Below are positions 28,565 through 41,164 of a stretch of DNA of 64,000 nucleotides, in pieces; the first letter of the stretch is position 1, and the number at the start of each line of letters is the position of its first letter. This stretch comes from Paulownia fortunei (Eukaryota; Streptophyta; Magnoliopsida; Lamiales; Paulowniaceae), in contig CM033122.1 in assembly GCA_019321725.1 (NCBI GenBank), forward strand, positions 2,480,001 to 2,544,000. Direction: 5' to 3'. The translations under genes were made by a program, and so were the position numbers. The notes beneath the pieces were generated by a model. The model saw only the letters and a list, made by a program, of their open reading frames with translations, made no database searches and was not told where the DNA came from.

Positions 28565-29282
28565 CTATTCTTTTTACATAATTTAAACCAGCAATCACTA
28601 ACATCAATGTAAATTTGATGAAATCCAATGATTTTGCACAGGAATGATTTAATGCATCCATAGAACTCTGTTCTGTATATGTGAAAAGAACATTGCATTA
28701 TCCAACCAATTTTAACAGGACAGTCTAATGGCACAAAAGCCAAATTAAACCAAAATATGGCGTGAAATACAACACAAACTCCAAGACAGTTAATTTAACA
28801 TGCAATTTGTACTAATGTTCCTGAATAAAAAAGGAACCTTGTACTGGCAGCTCTCTTATGTTTAGCTATTTTTCTTCCTCATGCAGAAGAAACGTCGATA
28901 TATACGCCTGAACTTAAGTAAACTAATTATATAGACTACATTGTTTGGTACCAGGGAGTGGCCATAAATTGTTGTATCGGTTTGAAAGTAGACGACTGTA
29001 TCGTACAAAAGATTATGCCAAGAGAAAGGCAGCAAACCCTGGCATCATCTTTAAGCCTTGGAAGCAAATGATGCATGCCTCCAACTGTGGCCCTGGAAAA
29101 TGCAGGGTATTGAAGATTGATCAATAACCATCCTCAAACAGAAATTTATGTGCTGCCAAAAGTGTAGGGAGGGCAATCAAACTATTACTAACTCATTTGT
29201 TGGTATATAACAAAAAAGCACCAGCATACCACTCAAGTTCAATACAAAAAACAAACGTCCAATAACTCCATTACTCTGTAAG

Positions 29283-29370
29283 GAAGAAGCCATTGCCCTG
29301 TATGAATTTGGCATGAATGTCTCAACTCTTAGAAATGAAAATATGCAACTTTTACAGGCTGACACTCAGG
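29283..29370 (+). other. Possible orphan exon (plus strand)
   Basis: An open segment reads KEEAIALYEFGMNVSTLRNE and then NMQLLQADTQ, followed by a good donor (CAG|GTGAGC). It has heptad-like, coding-looking composition, but I found no partner exons and the frame has no ATG at its start. It could be a relic exon or coincidence. Confidence 0.2.
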
Positions 29371-29861
29371 TGAGCATGCCTTAATATGGGGGTTCGGGAT
29401 ATGCATGTCATGCCAGAGTTCTATTGTGTATATCAATTCATAGAACACATCTTTTACCGAATGGAGCATTTAATAGGTTTATCGCATCATCACTCACATA
29501 CAACACTTGTATGGATCTTTAAAACCTGTTAAATTCAGAAGAAGTTTTTAGAAAGTGGCAAGACAATCAACAGTTTGATATTCTAGAAGAACTGGAACCA
29601 ATTAAATACAATACTGATTAATGAATCCAAAATAAAAAAGGGATAAAATAATTTCTTTAGAAGAATTGTCTACATTAACTGACAAATAGAATTTGATACA
29701 TATCTCTTATTAACAAAATGCCAACTGGACAGAAGTAGATGTAATATCCAAGATGGAAGTTACAGTTGTAACGATAAAGTTTCTTCTTACATTGTTGAAA
29801 CAGAAAAGGCAAGGTTTAAATGCTACTACAAAATAAAGTGATAAAAGCATTTATTCTACCA

Positions 29862-31654
29862 TTATCTAACATTTATAGCAGTTTTAGCAGAAATTAGGTT
29901 CTTCAGCTCCATCAAATGTTCATCATTTGAAATATGGAGCATAATACGAAGATTTGTCAACAATGCTTCCTGTTCCCAACTTAAGGGACCAGAAGCATAC
30001 AAAGCTTCTAGAGTTCTGCGATATGCACGCAACTCTAACCTACGGATACTGACTTGTACTTCCTCTTTTGGAGGAAGAGAACTACTTTTTCTCTCAGAGC
30101 CTGAACCAAAACAGGACTCTGCATCACTACAAACAGTGTCTGTCTCTTGGCAAGGCTGGGGTATAAAAGGCATACAAAAGTTGTTTGGACTCTGATCAGT
30201 AACACTACAACTACCAACAGAACAGGCATCACTGTCCGAACTATTTAATTCAGAGTTTCTGAGCCCAGAACAGGCAAGAACATCATTTAGTTTTGCCCTC
30301 TCCATTTGATTATATCCAGTTGATATAATTTTAAAGGAAGCATGCATGTTTTTTTCACCCAAAATTTCTCTTGGGTAAGAAACAGCATCTACCTTTTCAA
30401 GGACTGGGGCAGCAACCACTCTCTGCTTCCTGCCATCTTTCTCAATTGCTCTTAATTTTTGGGCATGTCCATTATGTGCTTCAACGATAGAGGAGCCATA
30501 GGGGGACATCCTCTTTAGCGATCTTGAAAAGATGATATGAGAATCCCAAAATGCAGCTTCATCCTGAATGTTTGTGCAATCCTTTTGAGGTTGCTTTTCA
30601 GCCCTTCCATTGAATTGTGGGATCTGGAAGTTCATCTTCTGATAACAAATTGAAGTTGATGGCTTGCTGGCTATGACATCCTCACCTCCTCGGGAACTCT
30701 GGAAACAAGAGAAACTAGAAGATCAGAGATTAAAAAATTGGAAACTATCAGGATGTATATATATGTATACTTGCAAAAGAGAAGCGTTCAGGAGAGAACC
30801 CTAAATTTTGGACATTGCACTATGGTGCACAATATTAGAAATAAAAAATTCTACTATAACAGAAAACAAGGAGAATTGGTGCAAGATAGAAGTCATCCTC
30901 CAATTCTATTGTTACACTGAACATTCAGGTCAATTTCTATGTTGCACTCAACATTCAGATGAGGCAATGCCATTAAATTACAAGAAAATTTAGGATCTGC
31001 TCACCCGCCCCCTTCTCAAAAGAGAAGGATTCAGAAGGATGCAAGCAAATAACAGAAAAGAAGAATAGTCAAAACCATCAATATTACAAATGCATTCCTA
31101 AAATCAACAAAAGGAGCCAATCATTAACCTCAAGATATATTTACAGCAAAAGAAAAGAAGAAAATGTTGCAGTAATCTCAGAGATATGGAAAAAAGGAAA
31201 CTACCTTTCCAATCAGAATCCATTTGTCACCATGCCACGTTTGTCTCATCCTGATGTTCGATTTATCAACAACTAATTCCTGTGAGCACCCAAGTAGCCT
31301 CACCAAATATAGGTTCTGGACTGCAGCAGCCTGGAGAGGAATCTTCTTGTTTTTAATTTCCTTTTTGCCTTCCAGAACCCCCAGGATAGCAGCAATCTTC
31401 CAGGTATATTCATAAAACACCTCCACAATGTCTCCAGCAATGCAATTCTCTACACCTTGCACCAGAGGCGGGCATGGTCTCACAAACTTCCTTGAAACTG
31501 TCTCCACCATTTGTTCCCTTGCCAAACCAGGATAAGAATCATATTGCACACGATAAGTATGGCCATTACCAGACAGTATCTCCGCGACAAGCCACGAAAC
31601 TGGGGCCTCTTTTTTGTTCATAACCTCCACTTTGTCCCCTTTTTTCAATCTCAT
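29862..31654 (-). CDS. Agenet (Tudor-like) and ENT domain protein
   Basis: This looks like a nuclear chromatin-associated protein; Agenet modules belong to the Royal/Tudor superfamily and ENT is the EMSY N-terminal fold. Two coding exons: 31654-31205 and 30698-29862, phase 0 join, 428 aa. Residues 1 to about 130 hold tandem Agenet-like units (MRLKKGDKVEVMNKKE, VSWLVAEILSGNGHTYRVQY, GDIVEVFYEYTWKIAAIL, WILIGK). The middle is low-complexity and Ser-rich. The last 63 residues are ENT-like (RRLELRAYRRTLEALYASGP, WEQEALLTNLRIML). The order Agenet then ENT is the reverse of Arabidopsis EML proteins, which carry ENT first. The ATG at 31654 is the first in frame. A likely 5'-leader intron spans 31688-32520 (GTCAGT donor, ATCCAG acceptor). 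The precise function is unknown. Confidence 0.82.
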
Positions 31655-32640
31655 TATAAGCAATCTCGTTCAGCAAATATCAAAATCCTGGATAACAAAG
31701 AAGACAAAAAAAATGTCAAACAACGGCACAAAAATCTGAGAACAAAACAATAGAACTGACAACATAATATCAATGTCAGATGGACAGTAAATTAAAACAA
31801 AATCTGGATCTTATAACGTTCAGAAATCAAATATCTAGAACAACACAAATTTAATCTAGCAAGCATGCAAAAAGAGAAGTGCTCATAGAAACAAACTGCT
31901 CTTCTCTTCACCAAATATTGAATCACATTAAAACTCTATAGCCACAGAAAAACAGTATAATCTATTCATTGTTAGATTTCTTTTTTAAGAAAAAGGTTTT
32001 TTCAAGACCTATTATTATGCACGAGTAAAAATTCTGCAAATATTAAATATTCCAGAAATAAATATAAAAAAAACTCATAATTTGCAATCTGTGTTGGAAA
32101 GTATGAGCTAATCGCCAAGGATTGGTTAATACCATGTAAAGGATTTGTGAAAGTTAATCCCATAATAAAATTATAAAAATAATAATAACTCCAAAAATTC
32201 CAAATTTTTCTTAAAAAAAAAAAAAGATAAATAACTACTTATCACTTGATTCCCTAAATGTTAAAAAATTCGAAGAATTTAATATTTCAAAACTAAACTA
32301 ATTCGCAAAACAATAAAATATGGAAGGCTATTCAAAAACTTGTAAGACTGCAACAACGTCGATATAAAATAAAATTTTAACAAACTAATCAAGAAATTAG
32401 ATTCCGAACTACTAAAGACTCAAAATTTGATAAAATCCCCAAATCAAAACAACTAAACTTTGATCAATTTAGGGATTCAAAGCACCGAAAATGAAACCCT
32501 AGAACTGAAAAATCACTGACCTTTTCTTCAAATTAAAGGAGAATTTTCGATGTGAGCAGTAGTGATTAGGTAGTTTTGATCTCTGAATCTCTCTCTCTCT
32601 CTGAAACAGAACTTCGATTTTCACTTTATGTTCTAGGGTT
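31655..32640 (-). promoter_or_regulatory. 5' leader with intron of the Agenet/ENT gene
   Basis: The leader seems to be split: exon 32521 to about 32625, intron 32520-31688, then 31687-31655 joining the coding exon. The outer leader has a CT/GA run (32588-32602), and a telo-box-like AAACCCTAGA (minus strand) sits near 32628-32637, a common plant housekeeping-promoter feature. Boundaries are predicted from splice consensus only. Confidence 0.45.
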
Positions 32641-33912
32641 TTTTTTTATTTTTATTTTTCTTTTGCTCGGGGAAAAAGATTAATTGGGAGTAGAAAAATA
32701 ATATATTAAAATGAAAATATATATCCGGTGGAGGGTATTATCGGAATAATGAAAATATTGGTTTAGAACTCAATCAAAACCATAAAAAAAAAAAAAAGTC
32801 GGGGGTGCGTAATGCACGCCCTTTGGTTGTACGAAACCCACCTAATTTGTGTTGGGGATGGAAAGAATATTGTACGTCACGCGCCTATCTATATCGTGTC
32901 ATCCATTGCCTTTAAAAAAAAAAAATTATTAAATAAAAATAAAAAGAATAGAATATATTACTGTTCAAATTTTATTTAAATTTTTATTAATTTTAAACAA
33001 TTGTGTTTGAATATGATTAGTTACTAATTAAATTAAATTTAAATAAATTTTGATTAAGTCAAATACAAATTTATTTTGTATTCGGATAATTTGATTTTTT
33101 ATATATATTTTATAATTTTGTTTACTATTCCACTTCAAATTGAAATTTAAATTTATTGAATGAAAAATATATTTAAACTTACTTTGTTAATTTTAATAAA
33201 ATAAGTTTAAATAAACTTTTATCGATTAGTTTCAAATTTTGTTGTTTAGCTCTTTTTTATTGATTTCTTCTATTCCACAAATTTGGTTGAGCAAAATAAA
33301 ATTCATAATAGTTTGACCAAAAAAAAACAAAAAACAAAAAAAAGCAAAACAAGATAGAATGGGCATATGAAATTTTAAGAGCCCGGGAAGTAATTTTTTC
33401 TTCTTCTTCTTCTTCTTTTTTCCCTTATAAAATATTAGTTCTATAAATGGGTTCTGATATGAAAACTACTCATTACAATTTACAAATACTATTTATATCT
33501 TAATATGACTTTGATTTATAAAAATTGTTTCACTAAAAAAAAAAAGAACCATTTTAGAATGAACTTTCCCGGTAGAATTAATTATATACATAGTTAATCT
33601 TAATGTTATTTGTTTCAAATAAAAGAAAAATCCATGCTCAATTGCAAATAGTAATAGTTACCCGTAAATCTTGTCCTAATTATTTGTGATGAATCCTGAT
33701 GTCTTACAATATATTGGCAATGCAAGCCCTCAACTACTTATATTTTGCCATTGAAAGCTCCTGCTGTCCTTCCATCAATTATTTAGTTAGTGGCATCTAA
33801 TAATTTCAACTTACTCCACCTCTATTATGTAACTAATAAAATGTTGCATTTTTTCGTAAAATTATAAGGAGAGCTTAGTACTACAATATTTTATAAAGTG
33901 AATCATGTGATT

Positions 33913-34076
33913 TACATACTTTATATAACGTATTATGGAATAAGTATAATCAAACTCAAAATCTCATTCTATCAAAATAAGATTGAAGTTGACCTACATA
34001 CTTTATAAAACGTAGTATGAAATAATTTTAGTCAAACTCAAAATCCCGTCCTATCAAAACAAGATCGAAGTTGAGA
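33913..34076. repeat. Diverged 82-bp tandem repeat, two copies
   Basis: TACATACTTTATA-AACGTA is followed by CAAACTCAAAATC and CTATCAAAA-AAGAT-GAAGTT. The block occurs at 33913 and again at 33995, an 82-bp offset, with several mismatches between copies. Confidence 0.75.
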
Positions 34077-35098
34077 CCCATCCAACTCTGTCTCACCTCA
34101 ATTTTAATGATGTCGTCACACCGTACTCCACCTTTGGACAGTCGGTGGTCTGGGGTGGCGCGCATGGCGGGGCTTTTTTTCATAATTTTCTCTTCTCTTA
34201 TTTGTGTGGAGAGGGGAGAGCAATCATGGTGGGAGACTACCTGGACTCCAGAGGTTGGAGAGCCTCCAACCTCCTCCAATTGCAGATGAGTTCAAAACAA
34301 GTTGAACAAGGTGGCTGATTGAGAGGGAAAGAAAATCACTATGAGGAAACCTAAAGTGTGTTCAAACTATTGATATTAATAGAACTCGTTTGAGTCTTTA
34401 AAAATTAAATTCATTACTTGTTTATTCACCTGTTACGAGTCCTAATCTATTGCCATATTTATATTGATTCCAAAAACGCTTTGTAATTGAAGTCTTGATA
34501 TTAATCATCAAGAAAAAAAACCCATAAATGATTGCACTTATGTGTGAAAATTGCAAGGAGGACTTTTTATAATTAGTAAAACCAACTAATGTCCCTTAAT
34601 CAAAAAGATGATAGAAAAGTTGGATATGAATAAAATTATTTAGGTATTACATATTTTATTTATTATTTCATTAGGATTTGTAAATTTGTATGTAGATAGG
34701 TTAAAACTCATATTTGAAGAAAAACAAAATTAATAAGTCGATTTTTGTTTTCATTATATATATATATATATTTTCTTTTTTACTATGAAAAGTGATTGAT
34801 CAATAGACCAAATTATGGCATGGCATGTTCCATGTGCTAATGTTACTTAATTGTGGTATCTTATAACCGTACTCAATATTGATAATACATATTTAATGTA
34901 ATTAAAAAACTGTAGGGGATTTTGATTTTCCAACTAACTAGGCCATTTAACTATAAGCCATTCTTGTAATAAAGGCTTAGCTTTACATGAATTTCTTTTG
35001 AGTTAATCCTTTGAGTTCTGACTTTGATCATCTTAAGCCCAGGTTGGCTGACAAATTTCTTGGACTTTATTTAATAGTACTTAATACATATTTGTCAG

Positions 35099-35202
35099 GC
35101 ACATTATAACTGAAATACTTCAGTTGAAAATTTTGATAATTATATAATTGGCACATTATAACTGAAATACTTCAGTTGAAAATTTTGATAATTATATAAT
35201 TG
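35099..35202. repeat. Perfect 52-bp tandem duplication with internal hairpin
   Basis: Two identical 52-bp units, 35099-35150 and 35151-35202. Each contains AACTGAA-ATAC-TTCAGTT, a 7-bp inverted repeat with a 4-bp loop. There are no differences between copies. Confidence 0.92.
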
Positions 35203-36495
35203 CAGTACAACTTGTCTTCAAAGTTAGGAATGAAAATTTATTCCAAATGTACAGGGAAAGATAATCATATCATACACGTGTAGAGAAAACTATTTTGCAA
35301 AATTAAAAATGTTTTCTAGGTACACATTTTTTGCTTTACAGAGTGTTCAGAAAACTCTAGGATTCCATCAAACTTTTCCGAAGTATGTCATTTATTGTAA
35401 AATAAAGCGGATTTAGAAAATTGTAAATATAATTAAACTTATGTCAGGAATATTTTATTTCTATCATTCTATGCTAGAATGATAATGGGTAAGGTGATAG
35501 TTAGATCAACCCGAAAATAGTCTCATTTGTGGTGAATTTTGCCACAAATAAGTCTCCGACAAGTCTTCAGTTGTAGAGATCGGATTCCACCATTGATATT
35601 GCTATAACTTTAAAAATGTAAATTCAAGTATAGGGTATGTTAAATAATAAATTTTATGTCAAGTAATAAATTTATCGGGAGTTTGAGGTCGATTTACAAT
35701 AAAATTGTTTGAAGTTTTCAGGATTATATTTATTAAATAATGAGCTTTATATGGTTTAGAACATTATGCACCTTTATAATCGTTCAACCTCCATCAAGAG
35801 GTTTACTCTTTTTCGTCAATTAAATAAAATTTAGAAAGATATAATGAAAGTAGAAAAGACGAAAAATAGAAGAGAACCTAGATAATACATTTCTATTACT
35901 ATTAGAAAATTTAACCTAAAAAAAGACAATAATAAAATTTTCTTTTTCCATCTAGGATTTTTTTTTTTTTTTATTGACATCTAAAAGTCCCTATTTATAG
36001 TAGAAGTGACTAAATTGACACCTCCAAATTCAATCTAAATCCATTCCAAATTTATTATATATTCTAAATTCATATGTCATTTTTAGATATGAATATCATA
36101 TATTTTTCTCCATGAAATCAGCTGATTTTGAAAAAATGATCAATATGAAAGTTGTGTATGTCTGTTAGCTTCATTTTCAACTTGAATTACCTAATTCCAA
36201 CTACTAAGGAGAAAATTATTATTAATTTAAGAAGATTTGCCATCATAGATAGATCTTTTCCAATATACACACATGAATAAATTTTTTGTTTTAATCAAAC
36301 TTGAATTGAGCTGAGTTTCCAACAACAAAGTTGTAGTTTTATCTATTGGCTTTTAAACGAAGTAAGATTCAGGTTCATAAGACTTTTGTACATGAAGTTA
36401 TGCTCAAAATATGAAAACTACACAAGTCTAGAAATGAATTTATTCTGAATTTAATACAAACCTAATAATCACTTGTAAAGTTTAGCTGATTTCTT

Positions 36496-36752
36496 GTGTG
36501 TGTGTGTGTGTGTGTGTATTGATGACCCAAGTTTCAAGTTTTATTCGACTAATTCTGGGATAGGATGACCTTCTCTCCTAGTTTTCCCTCCGAATAAATT
36601 GAATGCGATCACAGCTTATACATAGTTGGAGTAGGAACTTCGGATTAAGGACAACATAGGCACGCCAATACCTCTGCATCCACCAGGATTTGAACCCAAA
36701 TACTCTCTATTATTCTCCAACCGTCTACCACTGCACCATGCATGTGGGAGCA
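36496..36752 (-). mobile_element. tRNA-derived SINE with target-site duplication
   Basis: On the minus strand a pol III A-box-like TGGTGCAGTGGT (36738-36727) is followed about 30 nt later by a B box GGTTCAAATCC (36696-36686), the spacing of a tRNA promoter. The element then runs to a (CA)n tail (a GT run on the plus strand, 36496-36520). Perfect 7-bp direct repeats ATTTCTT flank it at 36489-36495 and 36753-36759, as expected for retroposition. No tRNA fold or coding region remains. The family name is not assigned. Confidence 0.8.
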
Positions 36753-37083
36753 ATTTCTTACATATATTTTGATCTACACATGATGGACTTAGACAAAAAT
36801 GGACATTTTGTTATAATTGTGATGTTTCTTTGATCTAATAAAATATGATCTCCCAATTTGCTCACGAACCATAGTGTCTTCTTTGGTTTTATTTTGTTCT
36901 TTTTAATCTTTTGTTGTTCATTGATTCACTAACACAAAATATTAATAAAACTATATTTTTTAATAAGAATAAAGTAAGAAAAATATAAAGAATTTGATAC
37001 AAAAATATGTCAAAATATGCACTTATTTGACATACAATTATATACATAAATATTTATATATATGTATATCTATGTGATATTTG

Positions 37084-37085
<2 letters not shown>

Positions 37086-37134
<49 letters not shown>
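37086..37134. repeat. (AT)n microsatellite
   Basis: About 24 uninterrupted AT dinucleotides. Confidence 0.95.
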
Positions 37135-37135
<1 letters not shown>

Positions 37136-40100
37136 TCATATGTAAAATTTAAATTTAATACTCTTATAAATAAAAATAAGAATGTAAAATTAACAATTGT
37201 TTTATACTTTTAATACATATAAAAGTAAAAAAAAATGTTATTTTACATTTTCAAATTTTAAAATATGCACGTATATGTTTGGAAATAGTTAGTTCTTTGT
37301 TAATAATATTATTTTTTTCATATTTACAATAATATGATGACAATTTTTTTAAAAAATATATTTTTTAATAATTTAAAATTACAAAAGAGATCTAATGGCT
37401 GTGAGAGGTCTAACTTTTTCGGATTTGGGTAAGATTGAATCACTATATCATAAAAAATCAATTGATGAAATCTTGAATTTTGACAAATGTGCCCGAACTC
37501 AATATATTGCCATTCTAAGTGTAAGATGTATGACGACAATTCAAACACAATGTGAATATCAACTTGATGCTCTTTAGAGAAAGTTTTTGTAGTAAAGTGG
37601 TTAACCTAATTAATTATATCAAAATATAAATAATTAATATTTTAAACTGAACAATAATCAATTACGTATGCTGAATAAGGATATAATAATGCTCGTATCA
37701 TTTTAAGTGTGACAAATACTCAGAAGAACTCAAGGTATCGTACGTAAATAATTGTCTCTTGAATTACGAAACGTAATAGTAATAATTAGAAGTCGGACAA
37801 ATCTTATTTATTCCTAACATTATAAAAGCAGAATCACAAGACAAAAGAAAAGCACAAAATTAATTGAACTGTACAACCACAATTCTTCACTTGGAAATAT
37901 TAATCAAAACATGCATCCAAAGCTATCTTTTTTGTTACATAATCTTAATGGGCTATTTCAATAGGAGGTTTATGTACGGGGACATGAGATTAGGGAATAT
38001 TTGGCACATTTAATGAAAATTGGATGGTACTCGCACATTTGCAAAAATTGAAGACGATGTTGAACGGGGTTTAGGTTTTAATCCTATTCTGATACAATTC
38101 AAACATTGATATTCAGTAATTTAAGGATTAGACATTGGATGTAGTACTACTTGGTTACTCGAAGGTTTATTTGTCCTTCACCCCTTTGCACAGAAATTTG
38201 GGTAACTATTTTTTCAATGATTTGGGTAGAATACCTGTCGAATTGGGCTAGGTTAGATACATTGTATCTAAAATAGGTGGTGCTAGATGGGTTTTTCCTC
38301 GTGGTCTTTATTGAAAACTGGCCCATGTGCTTTCTCAAACTCACCCAAAATAGTTGATTTCATATCAAATTTGTTTATTTTTTAAATTAATTTATCATAT
38401 CATTTTTTAATAATTATAAAATAAGTATTTTACTAAATGAAAATGTTAATTATATAACTTAATATTGTTTTCTTTAGATTGCAAAAAATTGACTTATTGC
38501 ATTTAAAAAAATAATCAAATTAATTGGTCATATACAGACAAACTTACAATTTGGAACGAATCTGAGCGAGTATGATTCTTTATAATCGAATGAAAATGTT
38601 TACCATTCATGTCTGGCTAATTCCTTGAAGCTTACATGATGGACATATTAACTGATTAAGATTTATGAGCACTGAATATGATTAAAGATTCTTGGCTATG
38701 TTAATTTTTGTTCTGCCAGATTTATTTTTATTCTTTTGGAATGAAAACATGTTTGGTAAATTATTTTCCCAAGATAAATTCATTTTTTTCTTGATGTAGG
38801 ACTCACTATACATCTACATAATTGCATTATCTAATCATTATATCACCATCAATATATATTATTTAATTATTATATTATTATCAGTATACATTATCTTTAT
38901 TTTACATTAAAATATACAACATAATTTATTAAAGACACGGCATCTATAATAAAAAATATTTTTTCAAAATAAAATTAAACATTATTTTTATTTATATATA
39001 TTCCCAAATACATTTCCATCAAAATACCTTTCTCAAAATATCTTCTCAAAACTTCCAAAATAAATTCAATCATTTTCTTGATTTCTTGCAACGCACAAAA
39101 GAAAAGAAACTCTTTGACCCTTTGTTTGTCCTAATTTTACAGATGGAGTCTCCAAATAACTCATTGCGGATGACGAAGATCTGATGTGTGTGGATGTATA
39201 CACGTGGTTTTTTGTAATTCTTTCTCCAATTGTATACTATTCTTTCTAGAACTTACACGAAGAAAGGGCTTTAATTGTCGTCCTTTTGATTAATTAAGTG
39301 TACATCATACGATATGACACTTGGATAATGTCTTATAAGTACATGTGTAATTAGGTTTATGAGTCATGTTGTATCCGACTTGGGTCAACTTGATTTGTTA
39401 GGCTTTTAATTGAATCTTATTTAAGCTCTTGTTGTAATGGATAATTTTATAAATTTACATATATCCCACATCACTTGGGGATCCTCATAGTCTACAACTT
39501 CATTTATTGAGAAAATCCAAGTGCATGCCATTTATGAGCAGGGCAGTATTCTATAGAAGAAAAAATTCAAAATATTTTAATTATAACTTGAGAATTGTGT
39601 GAGTCTACCCTTACTTATTGATCATCACAATGTTAGCCAAGTCTTGTTAGAAAAGTTTTGGGAGATAGTTTTGAGGGGCAAAAATTGCCATTGAATAAAT
39701 TTATCTTTTTTAAATGATTTATACTACGAATTCAAAGTTTTGCGATTTTGATTTTATAAATTTATAATTTTATTTATAATCTGTAAAACATAAAAAAAAA
39801 AAAAAGGAATAAATCACTCTTGAGTATCGGAGTTAGGAGGGAATAAATCACTCTAAATACGTAAATCATACTTATCACATTCCATGAAAGGAAAATATAT
39901 TTACGTGAAAATAGAAGATAGTTACCTTGTGTTAAATTTCTTTTTTCTTATCAAATTAGAGTATGATTATTTTTTTCTAAAAATTGTATATTAATAGGGC
40001 TCTGTTAGGACTTTATTAATTATAATTCTAAAATAATTCATATTTATATTTAAACTTGTTATATTTTATTTGGATTTAACTCATTTATAAGTGACTCATT

Positions 40101-41072
40101 TCGATGAAAAATACATAAACTCAATTCACTATAACTAATTTTTGACAACATCAAAATTTAATAACTTTTAAGAATGGAATATTAAGTCAATTTTTGTTGT
40201 CTTAATAATCTTCGTAGAATATGGACCCAACAGAAAAATGAGAAAAGAATGATGTAAGAGTCAAAAATGTTTTATATGCTCGACTCAATTGATGACGTCC
40301 AATTTCAACTACTCCCATTTCAAAACGGAACCACTGTCAGCTAGAAAATATGGCTGGTGACATACATAATCCTCCTTGTTCCTAAGTTTATCATTTTTAT
40401 TTTCAATTTTTGATTATGTTTCAAAATAAAAATTTGTTTCATAAAATATAAATATTTTTTCTCAAAGTTACATTAGATGTAACACAACTAACTTTCAATC
40501 ATAATTCTTAAAAATAAAAAATTATAAATATATTTAAAACTTTTAGACTGTATTTGGTTATGTTGTGAGTATTTGGGGGAATGAAGGGAGAATAAAAAAA
40601 ATGATTGTCTGTATTCTTGAACGAGACAATTCATGTTATAAAGATCTTGTCATATAATGTAGTATTGATTAAGTGGTATCATATCAATCTTTTTTACAGA
40701 TATATTCTATTCTTGAGCGTAAAAAAAGATAATATATATATATATATATATAGTTATAGTTATAGTAATATAATAATTGAAAAATGTAATAATATTGATA
40801 TACAATGAGTCTCATTTTATTTTTGGAAAGAATGATTTTGTTTTAGATGATAGAAAAACAAACGTGATCTTGTTCGGGGCAAAAGAATCCTTTTTGAATT
40901 GCAACCAAACACAACTTTAATTTTCAACTTTTGTCGAATGAATACTAAATTTTAGGATTGAGGAAGTATGAATTAGATTAGTCAGGCCAATGCTAGATGC
41001 ACAGTCACAGAGCCAACAATGATACTTTAGTAATATAATGCTTCAATTTATGACACTGCAAAATTTTCCAGC

Positions 41073-41080
41073 TATAAATA
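41073..41080 (+). promoter_or_regulatory. TATA box of P450 copy A
   Basis: TATAAATA lies 92 bp before the start codon. Its surroundings (AAAATTTTCCAGCTATAAATA followed by AAAGATTGTA) closely match the region upstream of copy B, so the promoter core was part of the duplicated unit. Confidence 0.7.
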
Positions 41081-41164
41081 TAGGCCAAAGATTGTAATAG
41101 CAAACAACAAGCAAGATAATCAAGAAGACGATACCTTGGACCAGAAATTAGCATATATCTGTTC

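Larger units (their letters stand above)
25878..29861. other. Gap between RAN and the Agenet/ENT gene
   Basis: About 25878-26150 is probably the RAN 3' untranslated region. 26450-26760 is AT-rich and featureless. 27088-28564 carries a tentative minus-strand gene model (listed separately). A poly(A) run lies at about 28279-28303. A coding-looking plus-strand segment is present near 29283-29370. The remainder shows nothing I can name. Confidence 0.45.
32641..41072. other. Long gene-poor intergenic region
   Basis: About 8.4 kb with no supported gene. It contains poly-A/poly-T runs, an 82-bp tandem repeat (33913-34076), a perfect 52-bp tandem repeat (35099-35202), a SINE (36496-36752) and an (AT)n microsatellite (37086-37134). 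About 38740-39070 resembles a TE-derived AT-rich block with TTCCCAAATACATTT-like motifs. Overlapping plus and minus open frames near 34028-34290 sit in a small GC-richer island but show no domain. Confidence 0.5.

Noticed and set aside
34028..34290. Overlapping plus and minus open frames of 72-83 codons
   Set aside because: They mirror each other over a small GC-richer island, share no known domain and have no exon partners.
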